From assembly GCF_024679245.1 (NCBI RefSeq), contig NC_090185.1, positions 23,931,973 through 23,995,972 on the forward strand: DNA of 64,000 nt, in the 5' to 3' direction. Positions 23,775-35,100 of the stretch are shown here, in pieces (the first letter of the stretch is position 1; each line of letters starts with the position of its first letter). Both the position numbers and the translations under genes were made by a program. The notes beneath the pieces were generated by a model. That model was not told the DNA's origin. It did not search any database and was given only the letters and a program-made list of their open reading frames with translations. Source of the DNA: Pseudorasbora parva (taxonomy: Eukaryota; Chordata; Actinopteri; Cypriniformes; Gobionidae).

Positions 23775-26700
23775 CTCTGGAAAAATAATAAATTGCTCTG
23801 AAAGTGATTCCAACAATAACATTTCTCTGTGCCGTTATTGAAGTTTGTGGTATGGACTATAGTTTAGAACCATCATTAGTTATTAGGGATGCACAATATT
23901 TATCGGACAGAAATTGGGCGATATGGGGGAAACTTTTAGATTGCGCCCATAAATAAAAAATAATCAGATAACTAGAGCCAACAAAATATGATTGCTGGTA
24001 AATCCGTCAATCAATCGGATTTATCTGAGGGTGCGACTCAATCAGCTCCTTAGTTGAGTAGCCAGGGCACTGATAAGGGAATCAGTCTATGGGCCGACTC
24101 TGACCAGTGCCCTGGCCACTGAACTCAGAGTGCAAGCGACTGTCGCGCTGCTCGCGCTCATTACGTCACCTGTGAATGTCTGGAAGCTGTTATCTGTGGC
24201 AGTGGAGGACAATGCTATTGCTATTTGCAAAGCATTTTCAGCAAGGATGCCAAGAGGAGGGAAAAAAGGCGTCAAGATAATACAACTAAGGATGTGACTG
24301 TGTGGAAATTTTTCCACCGGTTAATCAACATGTGACATTACCGGTAATGCCAGTATCACCGACTGGCCTTTTAAATCACTAATTCTATCTAACCGCAAGT
24401 ACCATGCACACGGCCGCTCGGGCATTAATAATAATGGAGCGGAGCAAAGAGTGCTTTCAATTAATTCCTATTAAAGTTAAGCTTCCATATGCATGAACTG
24501 AAAACGTGCCAGTGTGCACGCACCATGAATGACAGATCTTCCGTAAATGCACGCTCTGAGAGGCCGTGCACATCTTAGTTTCAGTTTTGAATTGGCACCA
24601 ATTTGGGGGCAGGTTGCTTGAATGGTGGGTCAATTAGCCTATTATTCTTAATGAAAAGCACAACAACAGTACAATAAAAACACACTTAAATAAGCTCTTA
24701 CGTGAAGTTTTGAAACCAAACCTACTGCGATCATCTTTCTGTCAGCTCGAGATCTGACTCCTGCTGCCGCAATCGCTCGGATCATGCTTTAGTTAGCACT
24801 AGCAGACATTCAGTTTTTATTTGAACTTAATTTTAACTTAATGACAAGAGAAGGACTTCATTATCGGTATCTGAATCGGCCACAAAAAGGACTTAATTAT
24901 CAGTAGCGGTTCATTTTTCATATCCTGCATCCCTAATAGTTATCCTTGTGAATGGGCCTTTAGTCATATATTTTATTCTACAAAAGAGTTGTATGGAACA
25001 AGGAAGAGAGACATTTGTTTGAAAGGTTTAATATTGCTCTAACAGTGGGTAGAAATAATGTCAAGACAATATTTTCCAAACTTATTTTAGGGCTGCCACG
25101 CAATTTATTTTGGCAATCAAGTAATTGGTCAATTTTGACAATTAATCAGATATTTTTGGCAAGAAAAAAAGCCTTTAAAATAACTACATACATATAATAA
25201 TGAGGCAATAAATGTTTCAAATAAAGCATCTAATATTATAGATTTATAGCAAAAAAAAACCTAAAATGCATAATATATACAGTCGACTTGGTCACGTTGC
25301 ATATTATAGCATGCCTGCAGAAGGCATCGACGACCTCTCGTTACACTTGACAGTAGAGCAAATCCTGGTTTATTATTGGCCAAACGATATTTAATTAAAA
25401 TGTTAACTTAATATTTGGCAACTTCAAAATAATTAATACTGGAGACTTTTGAATTTTTTAAATCACGATGTACAGTTGGCATATTTCGAAACATGTATTC
25501 TGTGTTGGCATGGGTTTAAAAATAACAAGCAACCCAAAGTTCATCTGAGAACGCAAAAAAAAAAAAAACTCTGCTTATGCTGTGGGGTAAGTGATAACAG
25601 CTCAGACAGAGTAACATCTGTGAACAGACACACAATAACCTACACTCATGTAAATAATTAAAGGAACACTCCACCATTTTTAGAAATAGGGTTTATTCAA
25701 CATCTTTTCTACATTTAGATATGTGGGCAAACACATTTGTCTCAGTGCATGCATTGTTTTAGTTTGGCAGGGTCCCCGCTAGCGTAGCATAATGAATGGA
25801 ATCCTATGTTGCCAGCTAGCATGTCCAGAGTAAAGTGAAAAAACCATAGACAGTAAAAGAAATGGACGGAGCGTTCCCATTGACGTCTACGGCGAAAGAA
25901 TGAAGTCAACCTAGGGGCACTCACTTCCTGATGGCTGAGCGAACTGCGCAGGCTCAGACTGAGCTTGACGACGTAGATGTGACGTGAGCCTCCTGTCTGA
26001 CAGCTGTGAGTCTTCTAGTAGATGTGGAAAGCGAAAGCTGAATCACGTTGTTTAAATATTTTCTCCCGTTGCTTTTGGCTCACTATGGGCTTCTCCCCAT
26101 TCTTCCCCCTTGACTTTATCAGACTAGTCTCCAGGACATGTCTCCACGTCCCCCTGATTGTCTCATAGACAGTAAAAGATTGCCTGCGAGCGTCTCCTCA
26201 GGTCTATACGGTAATTTCTCAACTGTGCGACAGGGTCGCGTTGGTTATGACGCAATCGTTAGCCTATTTTTACAAAAACAGCTGCTGCGGGGCGATAGTG
26301 TAAGATACAAGGTAATGGAGCCTTTTATACATTGTCATGTTTCTTTAGAAATAAACAATGGACAAATGGAGTCTTTAAACGTCTCAGATGTAAAGTTATT
26401 CACTGTCAAAGTGACTCAAAAATGAATGGGAGTCAATGGGATGCTAACAGCAGGTGATGGCTTGGTTAGCAATGGCCGCCCCTAGGGGTGGAGCGCTTTC
26501 CGAGCGCTAGATTACCCCCTTGGAAAAAACCCCCCCACCTAATTACTTCTTGTGGCCTGCGTATTCACAGCAAGTACAAATAGTGATGCAGATTAAGAGT
26601 AGGCGATTTCCTGGGCAGATATTGACTTGGGGAGTATATTATGTGGAAGCATAGGCGAAGCACTGTTACTTGGGAGCAGATATATCACGCAACACATTGC

Positions 26701-29292
26701 GATCGCTCAACAGCCGGAGGCCGGGAGGATGAGAGCCGTGATATCTCTGCGCATATGTAGCAGTTCTTCGCCTGTGCTGATATAGTCCCAAGCCAATATC
26801 TGCCTAGGAAATCGCCTAGCCTTAATCTGCGTTGCTATTTGTATAAATATATTAGGCTACTGCTGTACAGTAGATTTAGGTGTGCAAAGTGTTGCTTATA
26901 TTTCTTCATGTGATTTATGAACAATGTTTATTTTTAAACCATGTAGCATTTATAAGTAAATAATTCCTATTAACATTTAAATGATCACCATAAACTAATT
27001 GAATTAAAGTCAATAATTTAAATTACATTTTAAAAAAAAGTTTAAAATGGTAAAATACTTCCAACTGATTTCGCTGTGGTACTGATTGGAACCGAGAACC
27101 TTAAAATTAGAATTGTATTTGGTACTGATTACTGGAATTTTGGTATTGTGACATCCCTATAGGCCACCATACCAGTATTGGCTAATATGTTAATTTTTAA
27201 CGGTATCATTCTAGGCTGATAAGAAAATATGGCCGATATATTTAAGCCGCTAAGTAATGGATTATTTCCTTCAGCTGAGACACTTTAGATGGGCATGTTC
27301 ACCATGATTGTTTTGATTTGCTTGAAATATTAATGGAATCACTAGAATAAAAGAGAAAGTGAAGAAAAAAAGAAGAAAAAAAAGCAAAAAGGTAAAATGC
27401 ACTTAAGTGCAACGTGCAGTGCAAGTCCAAAAAAGTCTAATGAGAACAATCACTATAATTGTGTGCTTGGGCTTTTAATTGTGAGAATTTTGCAAACACA
27501 CTCCCAAATGATATAAAAATCTGGATTCATCAGCTTTCAAATATAAAATTAATCCGTTCTTAGTATCTGCCAAAAATTCTCATATCGGTACATCCCTAGT
27601 TTGACTTGTATATTAATTGATGCACAGGCCAATGTGACTCCAAATCTTCAATAACCCAGCCAAAAATGAATGCGTCACAGCAAACCAGACAAAACTAATT
27701 TCAATTCAGTGCCATATGTAGCGAAGCATAGGGAGGCAGAGTTTTGGTCTTGCGTGTCCCACTGAAAACGGCCTAAATCCCTGAGGCCAGACTACCTTTA
27801 CAGGACCATGCACTCCAATCACATGGGAGGTAGCGAGCCTGTTACAGATGCTGGGTTGTATGGGAGGGGGTGAGCGGTGGTTACACAACAGCCTGTAGCA
27901 AATGAATGAACACCGACATTGAGTAAAAGGGGGTTAGTGAAAGACCAGGAAACCTTTGATGAAAGCTTACATGGGGATAGACAAAAATACAGGAAGCAAA
28001 AAAAAAAATCCGCCTATAATTTTTAGCCTGGATTTCTGACGTGTTAGTGCATTAAATACATAAATTAATAATATGGTGGGTAACTTCCGACCAAAAAGGA
28101 TACACGATGTAATTAGCTCATTACAAAAACTGTACCCCCCCCCCCCCCATTAAAGACAAGACATGTTTATCTAATTTTCACATTTAGAAGCCACAAACTG
28201 CTATTCTTTGAGAATGCATAAAATCATATCAAAATTAGACATGACTAAATGGTTTCTCATAATAAACTTAGAATTCATTGAGCATCTTTCAATAACATTA
28301 AAGGTAAACTAAATCGTGAACAGTTTCTGATTTAAAATATATAGAGCTTTGTACTTAATACAGATCAGCAACGACGCATGATAAAAGAACAAAAAGGGGG
28401 AGATGGGCGAGGCGTCGTTTAGCGATTAGCACATTAACGCACAATTCGCTTCAAACGGGTTTAAACAGGCACTTTGTGGAAAGTTTCTTATTTAAAATGA
28501 CAGCTAACTGTTCTTACTAAATATTATTCATAAAACGTCGTTTTAGCAGTGACTCGAAAGCAATTCTCCTGGCTGTTTTCGACCTGCCAGTTAGCATTTC
28601 CACGTTAGCCACCTCGCGAACACGTTACCCGTCAATCACTTGTTGAGCTGCGCGACACCTGAATAAACGCCAGAAACTGGTGTAGGTCCATAAAATGAAA
28701 TATGCTAAATAACATTTTATGTTACATTTTAGGTTTACGTTACATAGTGAGGTTTAAATGGCCTACGATTGGCTCAAAAGTCAAGCTGATACTACATCTA
28801 CATCCAAAGGCATTTAAACAGACGTTGGTAATAATGAGTTCGAATGGAAGATTTGAACGTTTCTCGAATGTTCTACGGACGCGAAAAACCTGTTACCTGG
28901 CAACGAGCCTGTCAATCATTCTAATCCGTGACTGACAACACGATCCCACCTGATCTGAGAGTCTCTCACGTGATATTTAACACTAATTCTTTCAGAAATA
29001 ACTTTATTCAAAGTGTTTTGACAGCTGGGTAGATTTAAGTCTAATTCTGCTCACAAAAACAAGTAAGGAGTACGTATATTACGGTGTATTTCGTCATACA
29101 ATTTAAAGCTCGCTAGGCTGTACTGCTAAAACAAGGCCTCGAGCGAGCGATCTACATAAAAGTCCCACTTTACCTTTCATTCTCGGGTTTATTACGGGTC
29201 ATTTCGATCACTGGCATCTTGGATCTATTACTCTCTTTTTCTCTGACAAAACAGTGGCTATTCAGGATCGTCTGGAGGTTGGATTTAACCAT
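20870..29292 (-). CDS. oaz1: Ornithine decarboxylase antizyme 1 (programmed +1 frameshift)
   Basis: Antizyme binds ornithine decarboxylase, sends it to the proteasome without ubiquitin, and inhibits polyamine uptake. Exons: 29174-29292, 22061-22194, 21278-21453, 21083-21168, 20870-21000. ORF1 starts [15 protein letters not shown] (human MVKSSLQRILNSHCF) and stops at TGA 22148-22146 within the context TCC-TGA-T. Skipping one base opens ORF2 ([15 protein letters not shown]...). The 646 coding bases minus the skipped one give 214 residues. Conserved ORF2 blocks include [28 protein letters not shown] and [19 protein letters not shown]. The 7-kb intron 1 is filled with repeats. A TATA box and GC box precede exon 1. 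Regulation is by polyamine-stimulated frameshifting; a pseudoknot is visible downstream (separate entry). Teleosts have two oaz1 copies and I cannot say which this is. Confidence 0.95.
21658..21943. mobile_element. Short hAT-like MITE in oaz1 intron 2
   Basis: Inverted ends: AAGGCCCGGTCACACCAAG at the left and CTTGGTGAACGGGCCTTT at the right. It lies wholly between oaz1 exons 2 and 3. A diverged relative, itself interrupted, occupies about 23640-24965 in intron 1, sharing the GGCCTTTAGT end and the TTGTCATCTGMCWCTTTAAA interior. Confidence 0.6.
22090..22151 (-). promoter_or_regulatory. oaz1: Antizyme +1 frameshift site with 3' pseudoknot
   Basis: The shift site TCC TGA T occupies 22151-22145 (read on the minus strand). 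Downstream, stem 1 pairs CCCTCTCCCACC (22142-22131) with GGTGGGCGAGGG (22117-22106). Stem 2 pairs GATCCC in the loop (22124-22119) with GGGATC (22095-22090). This H-type pseudoknot is the known stimulator of +1 frameshifting in vertebrate antizyme 1 mRNA; all pairings can be read directly from the sequence. Confidence 0.92.
23884..24935. mobile_element. hAT-type element nested in oaz1 intron 1
   Basis: Begins TAGGGATGCA and ends TGCATCCCTA, an exact 10-base inverted repeat. It is flanked by near-identical 8-mers TTAGTTAT (23876-23883) and ATAGTTAT (24936-24943). Eight-base duplication plus this end type indicate the hAT superfamily. No transposase. It splits an older element related to 21658-21943 whose right end is GGGCCTTTAGT at about 24954. 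Confidence 0.65.
25662..26833. mobile_element. TTAA-type element (AGGAACACTCCACC end), copy 1
   Basis: Starts AGGAACACTCCACC after TTAA (25658-25661). The first 140 bases reappear in reverse orientation at 61560-61742 in a dot1l intron. The distal part (26587-26833) is a hairpin-forming segment: about 43 bases around GGCGATTTCCTGGGCAGATA are repeated inverted around 26780-26833. The region about 26640-26760 also matches about 61410-61550. The right boundary is uncertain. Confidence 0.6.
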
Positions 29293-29366
29293 CCGGCCAA
29301 CGTCAAGGCCCGATTCTTCTCTGTCCGTGCTCCGACTGAATGTGTTACGGCATGCAGGCCCGCGTC

Positions 29367-29396
29367 ATTTATACTCGGAACACGAATGGGCGTGGC
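29367..29396 (-). promoter_or_regulatory. oaz1: oaz1 core promoter: TATA box and GC box
   Basis: Read on the minus strand, TATAAAT (29373-29367) lies 75 bases before the ATG, preceded by GCCACGCCC (29396-29388), a KLF/Sp1-type box. A CRE-like GACGTAACGT string follows further upstream (about 29408-29399). This arrangement suits a strong housekeeping TATA promoter. Confidence 0.6.
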
Positions 29397-29853
29397 TTCC
29401 ACGTTACGTCATGGGTTTTTAAAAAACAAATACCGTAATCCCTGACTGGAAATAAACAAATTAAAATAGAATGTAGTTTCAAAATCCCCGATGATAGGCC
29501 TAATGGATTAAGGCTAAATTCACATTTGTGCAGTAAGAACAAAATAAACATAACAACAGAGCAAAATTCTATCGGTTAGCCTACACTGCCGCCCTAATCT
29601 GTCAATAATTAAGCACAATTCTCACTCTTACGCACTTCGTCATGCGTAGAAGTGCAATATGTACTATATCTAAGAATAATTATAATTAATGTATAATTCA
29701 ATCAATTATTGTCAATAGAATTGTTTCCAGAGATTTCCTGATGATGTATATGAGCATTAATAATAACATTCAATTCAAAATGTGCAAATAGGCAATGCAA
29801 AATCACATGCTTGTATTTGTAATAATGAGGTCTCAGCTGTGCCTGTCCATCAG

Positions 29854-31764
29854 GGCTCGGAAGAACTTGAGACACCTCGGTTTTGCATGCACTCATGCTT
29901 TGCCTGGTAAGAACTGCGCTTTTAAACTACGAACTATCACTAAAGTAGTTATTTTGGTTATTTATACTCAGTTTTATTTGCTCTTAGTCATGGTTTTGTA
30001 CGTTGTGCTGCTGCTACAGATCTAACTAATGTTTTGTTATAGTGTACGTGTTAAATTCTGTAAAAAAAAAAAAAAATGGGGGGGGGGTGTATCAATAACA
30101 GAAGTTGAAATAGTTTTAGATATATATTTACAACTTCATGAACGTTTTGTGGAAAACCGTTGCATTTAATACTTTGTTTTAATCTTCAGGTCCACAGAAA
30201 CCTCTAGAAAGGATCATCAAGCAAGTATGTAGGCTATCTATGACCCGTGAATGATTGTGTAAAACAAAATGTCGGTGATTCTATAATTGCAGGTAGGCTA
30301 TTACATTTGGTGTCCAAAGTAAAATTTGTTATATATAATTTTTTATATTTGATATATAAATGTAGCAAATATTTCTTAAACATAATACATACATACATAC
30401 ATACATACATAATAATTATACACAGCAAACACATATATTACGCAAACTTTAGCTTTTAGATGCGATTAATCGATTTTATTTTATTTATAAAAGCCCTAAA
30501 TATTATTTTTTCCTAATTCTACAACAGAAATTAAATTGTTTTAAAATACCTTTTATTGTATAAAAATGTGTCCATAAATATTTGAATCTAAAACTGGTCA
30601 CACAGTGGGTTATTTAAAAATCTTTTAATTATGATTTTATTCATTTTTGCAAAAAAGTGTAAAATTGTCAATTCTGTTACCGTCAAACTATTTTACCAAG
30701 GTGAGTAACAATGCTAATTCTTATTTGTCTGTAAGAGTTGACAAACAATATTATAAAGAAAGTTTGTTAAAAGGGAATAAAAAAGATGGGAAAAAAGTAA
30801 GTACCTTGTGTTTGGCATTAAATTTGCCAGTTTTTAGTACGATACTGGAAAAAAACATTTGAAATGCAAAATGTATCTCCAATTATAGAATCACCCATGT
30901 GCAGTGGGGTTATATTGATTATTTTGAATGGCAGATTGTGTAGATTAAGAGTATCACACTTCATTTCTGAGTTACTCAACCATCTCCATTTGACAGTGAA
31001 ATATCGCCGCATATTTCCTGTGGAATCCTTGAGCAAGGTGGAAAATCCATGGAAAGGCATCACTCTGAACCGCTGTATATTAGTGGCCATGGTCATCGTG
31101 GTGGTCAACTCAGGGGTTGAGTTAGTACAAGGTGAATTCTTGAATGTGAGTCCTGCGTTTGTTTATGTGTCCATGTAAATGTAAAGCCAGTCAATTATTA
31201 TGCCAAAATAATCATCCTGAAGAGGTTTATTCTTGTCATAATCAATGACTGACTATACATTTTCCTGCTTATTTACTTAATATCATTCAAATTAACTTAA
31301 TACATTTATGCAGCAAGATTAGATTTACTAGTTCACAATGCTACTTTTACTGTTTTATTGGTCATACTCAGACTTGATAAACATAAGGGACTTCTTTGAC
31401 CAATCAGAACAAATATTTATGGTGTTTTATGTGTAACAGAGACAATAGAGCCATTCTTTGAAGAGACAGAAGATGAACCTGGATCAGAGCTTCAGGCCGG
31501 TGATCTGACAGCAGAGGTAAGGCTCACGTGAACCACCTTAAACAGTTTTCACCTAGTGCTTTGTTTCTGAAATTTCGCCTATTTTTGCTGTAGCCTGATT
31601 CATGGTGGGACTCCTTTGCGTTTTGGAACTGGAGATCTGAAGATGAACTCGAAGAGTTCAGAAAGAAAAGAGCAGCGAGACCGAGACCGGATGGAGAGAA
31701 GGTCGGACCACGGAAGATCCGTAACAAAGAAATGACTAAAGGATTACTCAGGGAGAGGGAATAG
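29854..31764 (+). CDS. jsrp1: JSRP1-like (JP-45) junctional sarcoplasmic reticulum protein
   Basis: JSRP1 is a single-pass protein of the skeletal-muscle triad that binds calsequestrin and the L-type calcium channel. Exons supported here: about 29854-29900, 30189-30221, 30997-31131, 31440-31516 and 31594-31764, all in phase, ending KGLLRERE-stop. The key match is the membrane segment NPWKGITLNRCILVAMVIVV, comparable with human LPWGDLSLNKCLVLASLVAL. An acidic stretch (EETEDEPGSE) and a basic tail (RKKRAARPRPDGEKVGPRKI) follow. The frame is open upstream of 29854 as far as a stop at 29764 but has no ATG there. Translation may start at 29887 (MHSCFAWS) or from an unseen upstream exon. At about 160-180 residues it is much shorter than human JSRP1 (331) and lacks the long charged C-terminus. 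Position between amh and oaz1 with matching orientation strongly supports the call. AATAAA at 31811 is a suitable 3' signal. Confidence 0.65.
30385..30411. repeat. (CATA)n microsatellite
   Basis: About seven CATA units in an intron of the jsrp1-like gene. Confidence 0.9.
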
Positions 31765-31810
31765 TTTGTAATATCTCTAAAACGGTGATTTGGATGAAAT
31801 ATATATAGCA

Positions 31811-31816
31811 AATAAA
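31811..31816 (+). terminator. jsrp1: Polyadenylation signal of jsrp1-like gene
   Basis: AATAAA 47 bases after the stop codon. Confidence 0.5.
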
Positions 31817-32138
31817 TATATATATATCCCTCACCTGAAGTCATAGTGTATACATTTACATTCATTATACATAGAATTGACTCAGAGAAAAGCTTTATGA
31901 ATATTTACTTCATTCAAACAGACACATTTTTCACAAGCTTAGCACAAATGTTAACAGGACATCTAATTATTTCATAAAGTGAAACAATTTTTCTTTACAT
32001 CATTAAATATGCAAATGTTTCCCATCTAATAACCGCTTATGTTGCACATTTGCATATGTGCCAGGTCTATTGGCATACATTTTGTAAAAAAAAGAGCTTT
32101 ATTGTGTATTTACAAGCAAAAAAAGAAAAGAAAAAGAT

Positions 32139-32144
32139 TTTATT
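32139..32144 (-). terminator. amh: Polyadenylation signal of amh
   Basis: AATAAA on the minus strand, 55 bases beyond the amh stop codon. With the jsrp1 signal at 31811 this leaves only about 320 bases between two convergent 3' ends. Confidence 0.5.
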
Positions 32145-32198
32145 TATATATTGCAATATATGCATCCGTAAACACATTCCAAAGAGCAAGCGAGGCCG

Positions 32199-35100
32199 TC
32201 AGCGACATTCACACTTGGTCGCCACCATGTTGGTCTTGAAGGAGATGTTGGTGCCCTCGCTCTCCAGCTCGATCACACACAGGTCTTCATAGTCCACCGG
32301 TACGCAGCAGAGAGAGCGGTTGACAGGATGACCGCTCTGGATATGGCTGTTCAGGAGGACGGCGTGGTTGTTGGCGCTGTTCAGTGGGAATCCGCACGCT
32401 CCTTCGCAGTTGTTGATGTTGGCCTTAGAGGGCTCAAGAAAGAACTTCCTCAAGGACACGGTCAAGCTGTGAAGCCGGCACTGACTGGGTGTTGATGGGC
32501 CGTCCTTGTCCGCTCTGGCTGCCCTCTGGGTTCTTTCCGCCTCCCAGGTACTGAGTACCGTCTGCAGGGCCTTCAGCAGCAAAACAGACCGGTACTGGGC
32601 CTCTTTGTGGTCCTTAGTGACTATAAATAAATCAAAGTTTGAATGAATCATAGTGTTTTAGATGCAATTCAATGGTGAAATATAGGGCTGGGTGATCATT
32701 TGAATAATTATTAGCTATTCAATAAGATTTTTGCTATTAAGTTTCTGTTAACACACTATAGTTTTAAGATCTGCTATCGTCTCGAAACTCGTGAGTATGA
32801 ACCCAGACAGCAACATAGTGTCGGCCCAGATCATGCGGATTCAACGTTGCTTTCTAGGAAAGCATTAATTCAGAGATGTTTTCATAGCATTTCTAAATTA
32901 AAGTTGGCAAGTCTTTTCAGTTTAAACCGTTCGGTTTAGTAAATTGACTCAAAACTGTTAAAGAATTAATTTATATGCATCTCTCAAAAACATTCGCAAA
33001 TACTTTTTCATGTATTTAAAATGATAGAATACATTTTAAAACATTCAAATATATGCAAGTAAATATGGTTTAATATTATGTATTGTTGTATTTGTGCATT
33101 TAAATAAAGAACAATTTTCTGTAAGTTCAACCAGCACAAGAAAAACAACAACAGTTTTTTAAATTTATTTTTATTAACGATTATTAACGTTACTGTAGTA
33201 TGAAGCAGAGCAGGACCGAATGTTGAGGGAGCTGAGGAAGGCCGCTGGAGCGATTGTTACGCGGCAGGCCTCGCGAGCAGCTGGACTTATTATGACAGAC
33301 ACAGTCGCCGGCGCCATTTCCGCTTTTCCGGTCATGAGTATGAGGTAATGCAGCTCTGTTTATCATATTAGATACATTTAAGTGTGTGTAAAATGATGTT
33401 ATGACGTTACTCTGTGTGTTAGCTCAGCAGCTGCTGTGACACTAGTTCACACTGCAAAGAGTAAAGTGTGCAAAATAAAACCGGAAACCGAGGGTAACGC
33501 AGATATGACGCAATTGACAGGCGACTCCCTCAGACGTCCCGGCTCCTTGGTTAAAATAGCAGTTCTCACAATTAACAAATAGTTGGAAACATTTGGGATA
33601 TTGTTAGAACTCAACTGAACAAAATATATAACACTGGCCTAGTGGTTATTAGATATTTTACTGAAAAAAATACTACATTTTGTCCCTTTAAAGGGACAAA
33701 TCACCCCAAAATGAAAATTCTGTCATCATTTACTGACTCTTAAGTTGTTCAAAACCAGTTTAAATTTCTTTCTTCTGCTGAACATGAAGGAAGATATATG
33801 GAAGAATGTTTGTAACTAAGTAAATCTTGGCCCCCATATTAGGGGAAAAAATACTATACTATAGTAGTACAAAATCTTCCTTTGTGTACAGCAGAACAAA
33901 CACAAAGAAATGTATACAACTTGATTAAATGAGAGAATCAGCATTTTTGGGTGAACGATCCCTTTATTTCTCATTAAATTCACTTTGGTTGATGTTATGG
34001 TTTGTTTGAAAAATATATTTGTGCGTCAAAAGAATATCGTCCATTTTTGGCAGCATCACCCAGCCCTAGTAACACACACATCCATTAAAAAAATATTAAC
34101 ACTCACCTGCATCGTCGTCCTCTCCATCTGGAAAAAAGGCACTTAGTTCACTCAGTTTCTGGAGCCTGTCAATCACCTTTTGCTCTACTTCCTGCTGTTT
34201 GACCTGAGCCATGGCTTCATCCAGTCTCATTCTGAGCACAGACAGCAGAGGAGATTCTAGGGTCACCTCCACTCGGTGAGTCTGCAGGCCTTGCTGCCTC
34301 CGGGGGAAGACAAATACAGTCGGCGTGGAGGAATTCACCAGTCCAGACAGAAGCGACTCTGTGGACGACACGCCGAGGCTGAGAGGTGGAAGAGAATGCA
34401 GCGTATCCAAAGAGACTGCATTTGCATCATCCTGAGGCGTCTGTCCCTCTTTCTGATCAAGGACGTCACTCAAGAACTTCTGCAGCTCGCAAAGGAAAAG
34501 AAAAGTTCTGGACGGGGGTCTCGCATCCAGTGGCGTTCTGGGGAAAAAATGAAACATTGGCAATGTTTTGAATGGAATATTAGCTTACTGAAGCAGTTCA
34601 ACTGCCCAGCATTTCTTTTGCAGATCTGAACCCTCTCCCGCAGTGACTATGATTTTGAGATCCATCTTTTCACACTGAGAACAATTGAGGGAGTCAAACA
34701 CAACTAGTAAAATGTTCAAAAGCATTCACTGATGCTCCAGAAGGAAACACAACGCATTAAGAGCGGGGGGTGAAAACTTTTGACCAGGATGTCAAAAGAT
34801 TTTTTTTTTTTTTTGTAAATATAAAGTTCTCTCATTTATTTATGCCCTTTAGAAGCAACAGAAGATACTTACATGTTTCTGGAAGACAAATTAAGTACAA
34901 TTGACCTTGATCTTCAAATTCAAAACGTTTTAAATCGGGTTTTCTTCTGGAGCATCAGTGAATGTTTGAACCTTGTAATACTCAGTTCCTCAATTGTCCT
35001 CCGTGTGAAAAGATGGATCTCAAAATAATACAGTCACTGCTGGAGAGGATTCAAATATGCAGAAGAACTTTCAGGACCTGGAGGATTTTTCTGAAGAACA

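Larger units (their letters stand above)
22195..29173 (-). other. oaz1: Repeat-rich intron 1 of oaz1
   Basis: Seven-kilobase intron containing a hAT-in-hAT nest (about 23640-24965), an A-run of about 43 bases (23729-23771), a TTAA-type element (25662 to about 26830), an AT-rich repeat with TTAATTAAT motifs (about 22970-23540) and a C-run (28136-28148). The last 600 bases before exon 1 (about 28370-29170) carry several CpG dinucleotides and no recognised repeat, so regulatory DNA is possible there. Confidence 0.6.

Noticed and set aside
29795..30025. 76-codon frame starting MQNHMLVF
   Set aside because: It reads through the splice donor at about 29901 and lies in a different frame from the phase-consistent jsrp1-like exons.
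34276..34629. 117-codon plus-strand frame
   Set aside because: Antisense to amh exon 6 and running into its intron.
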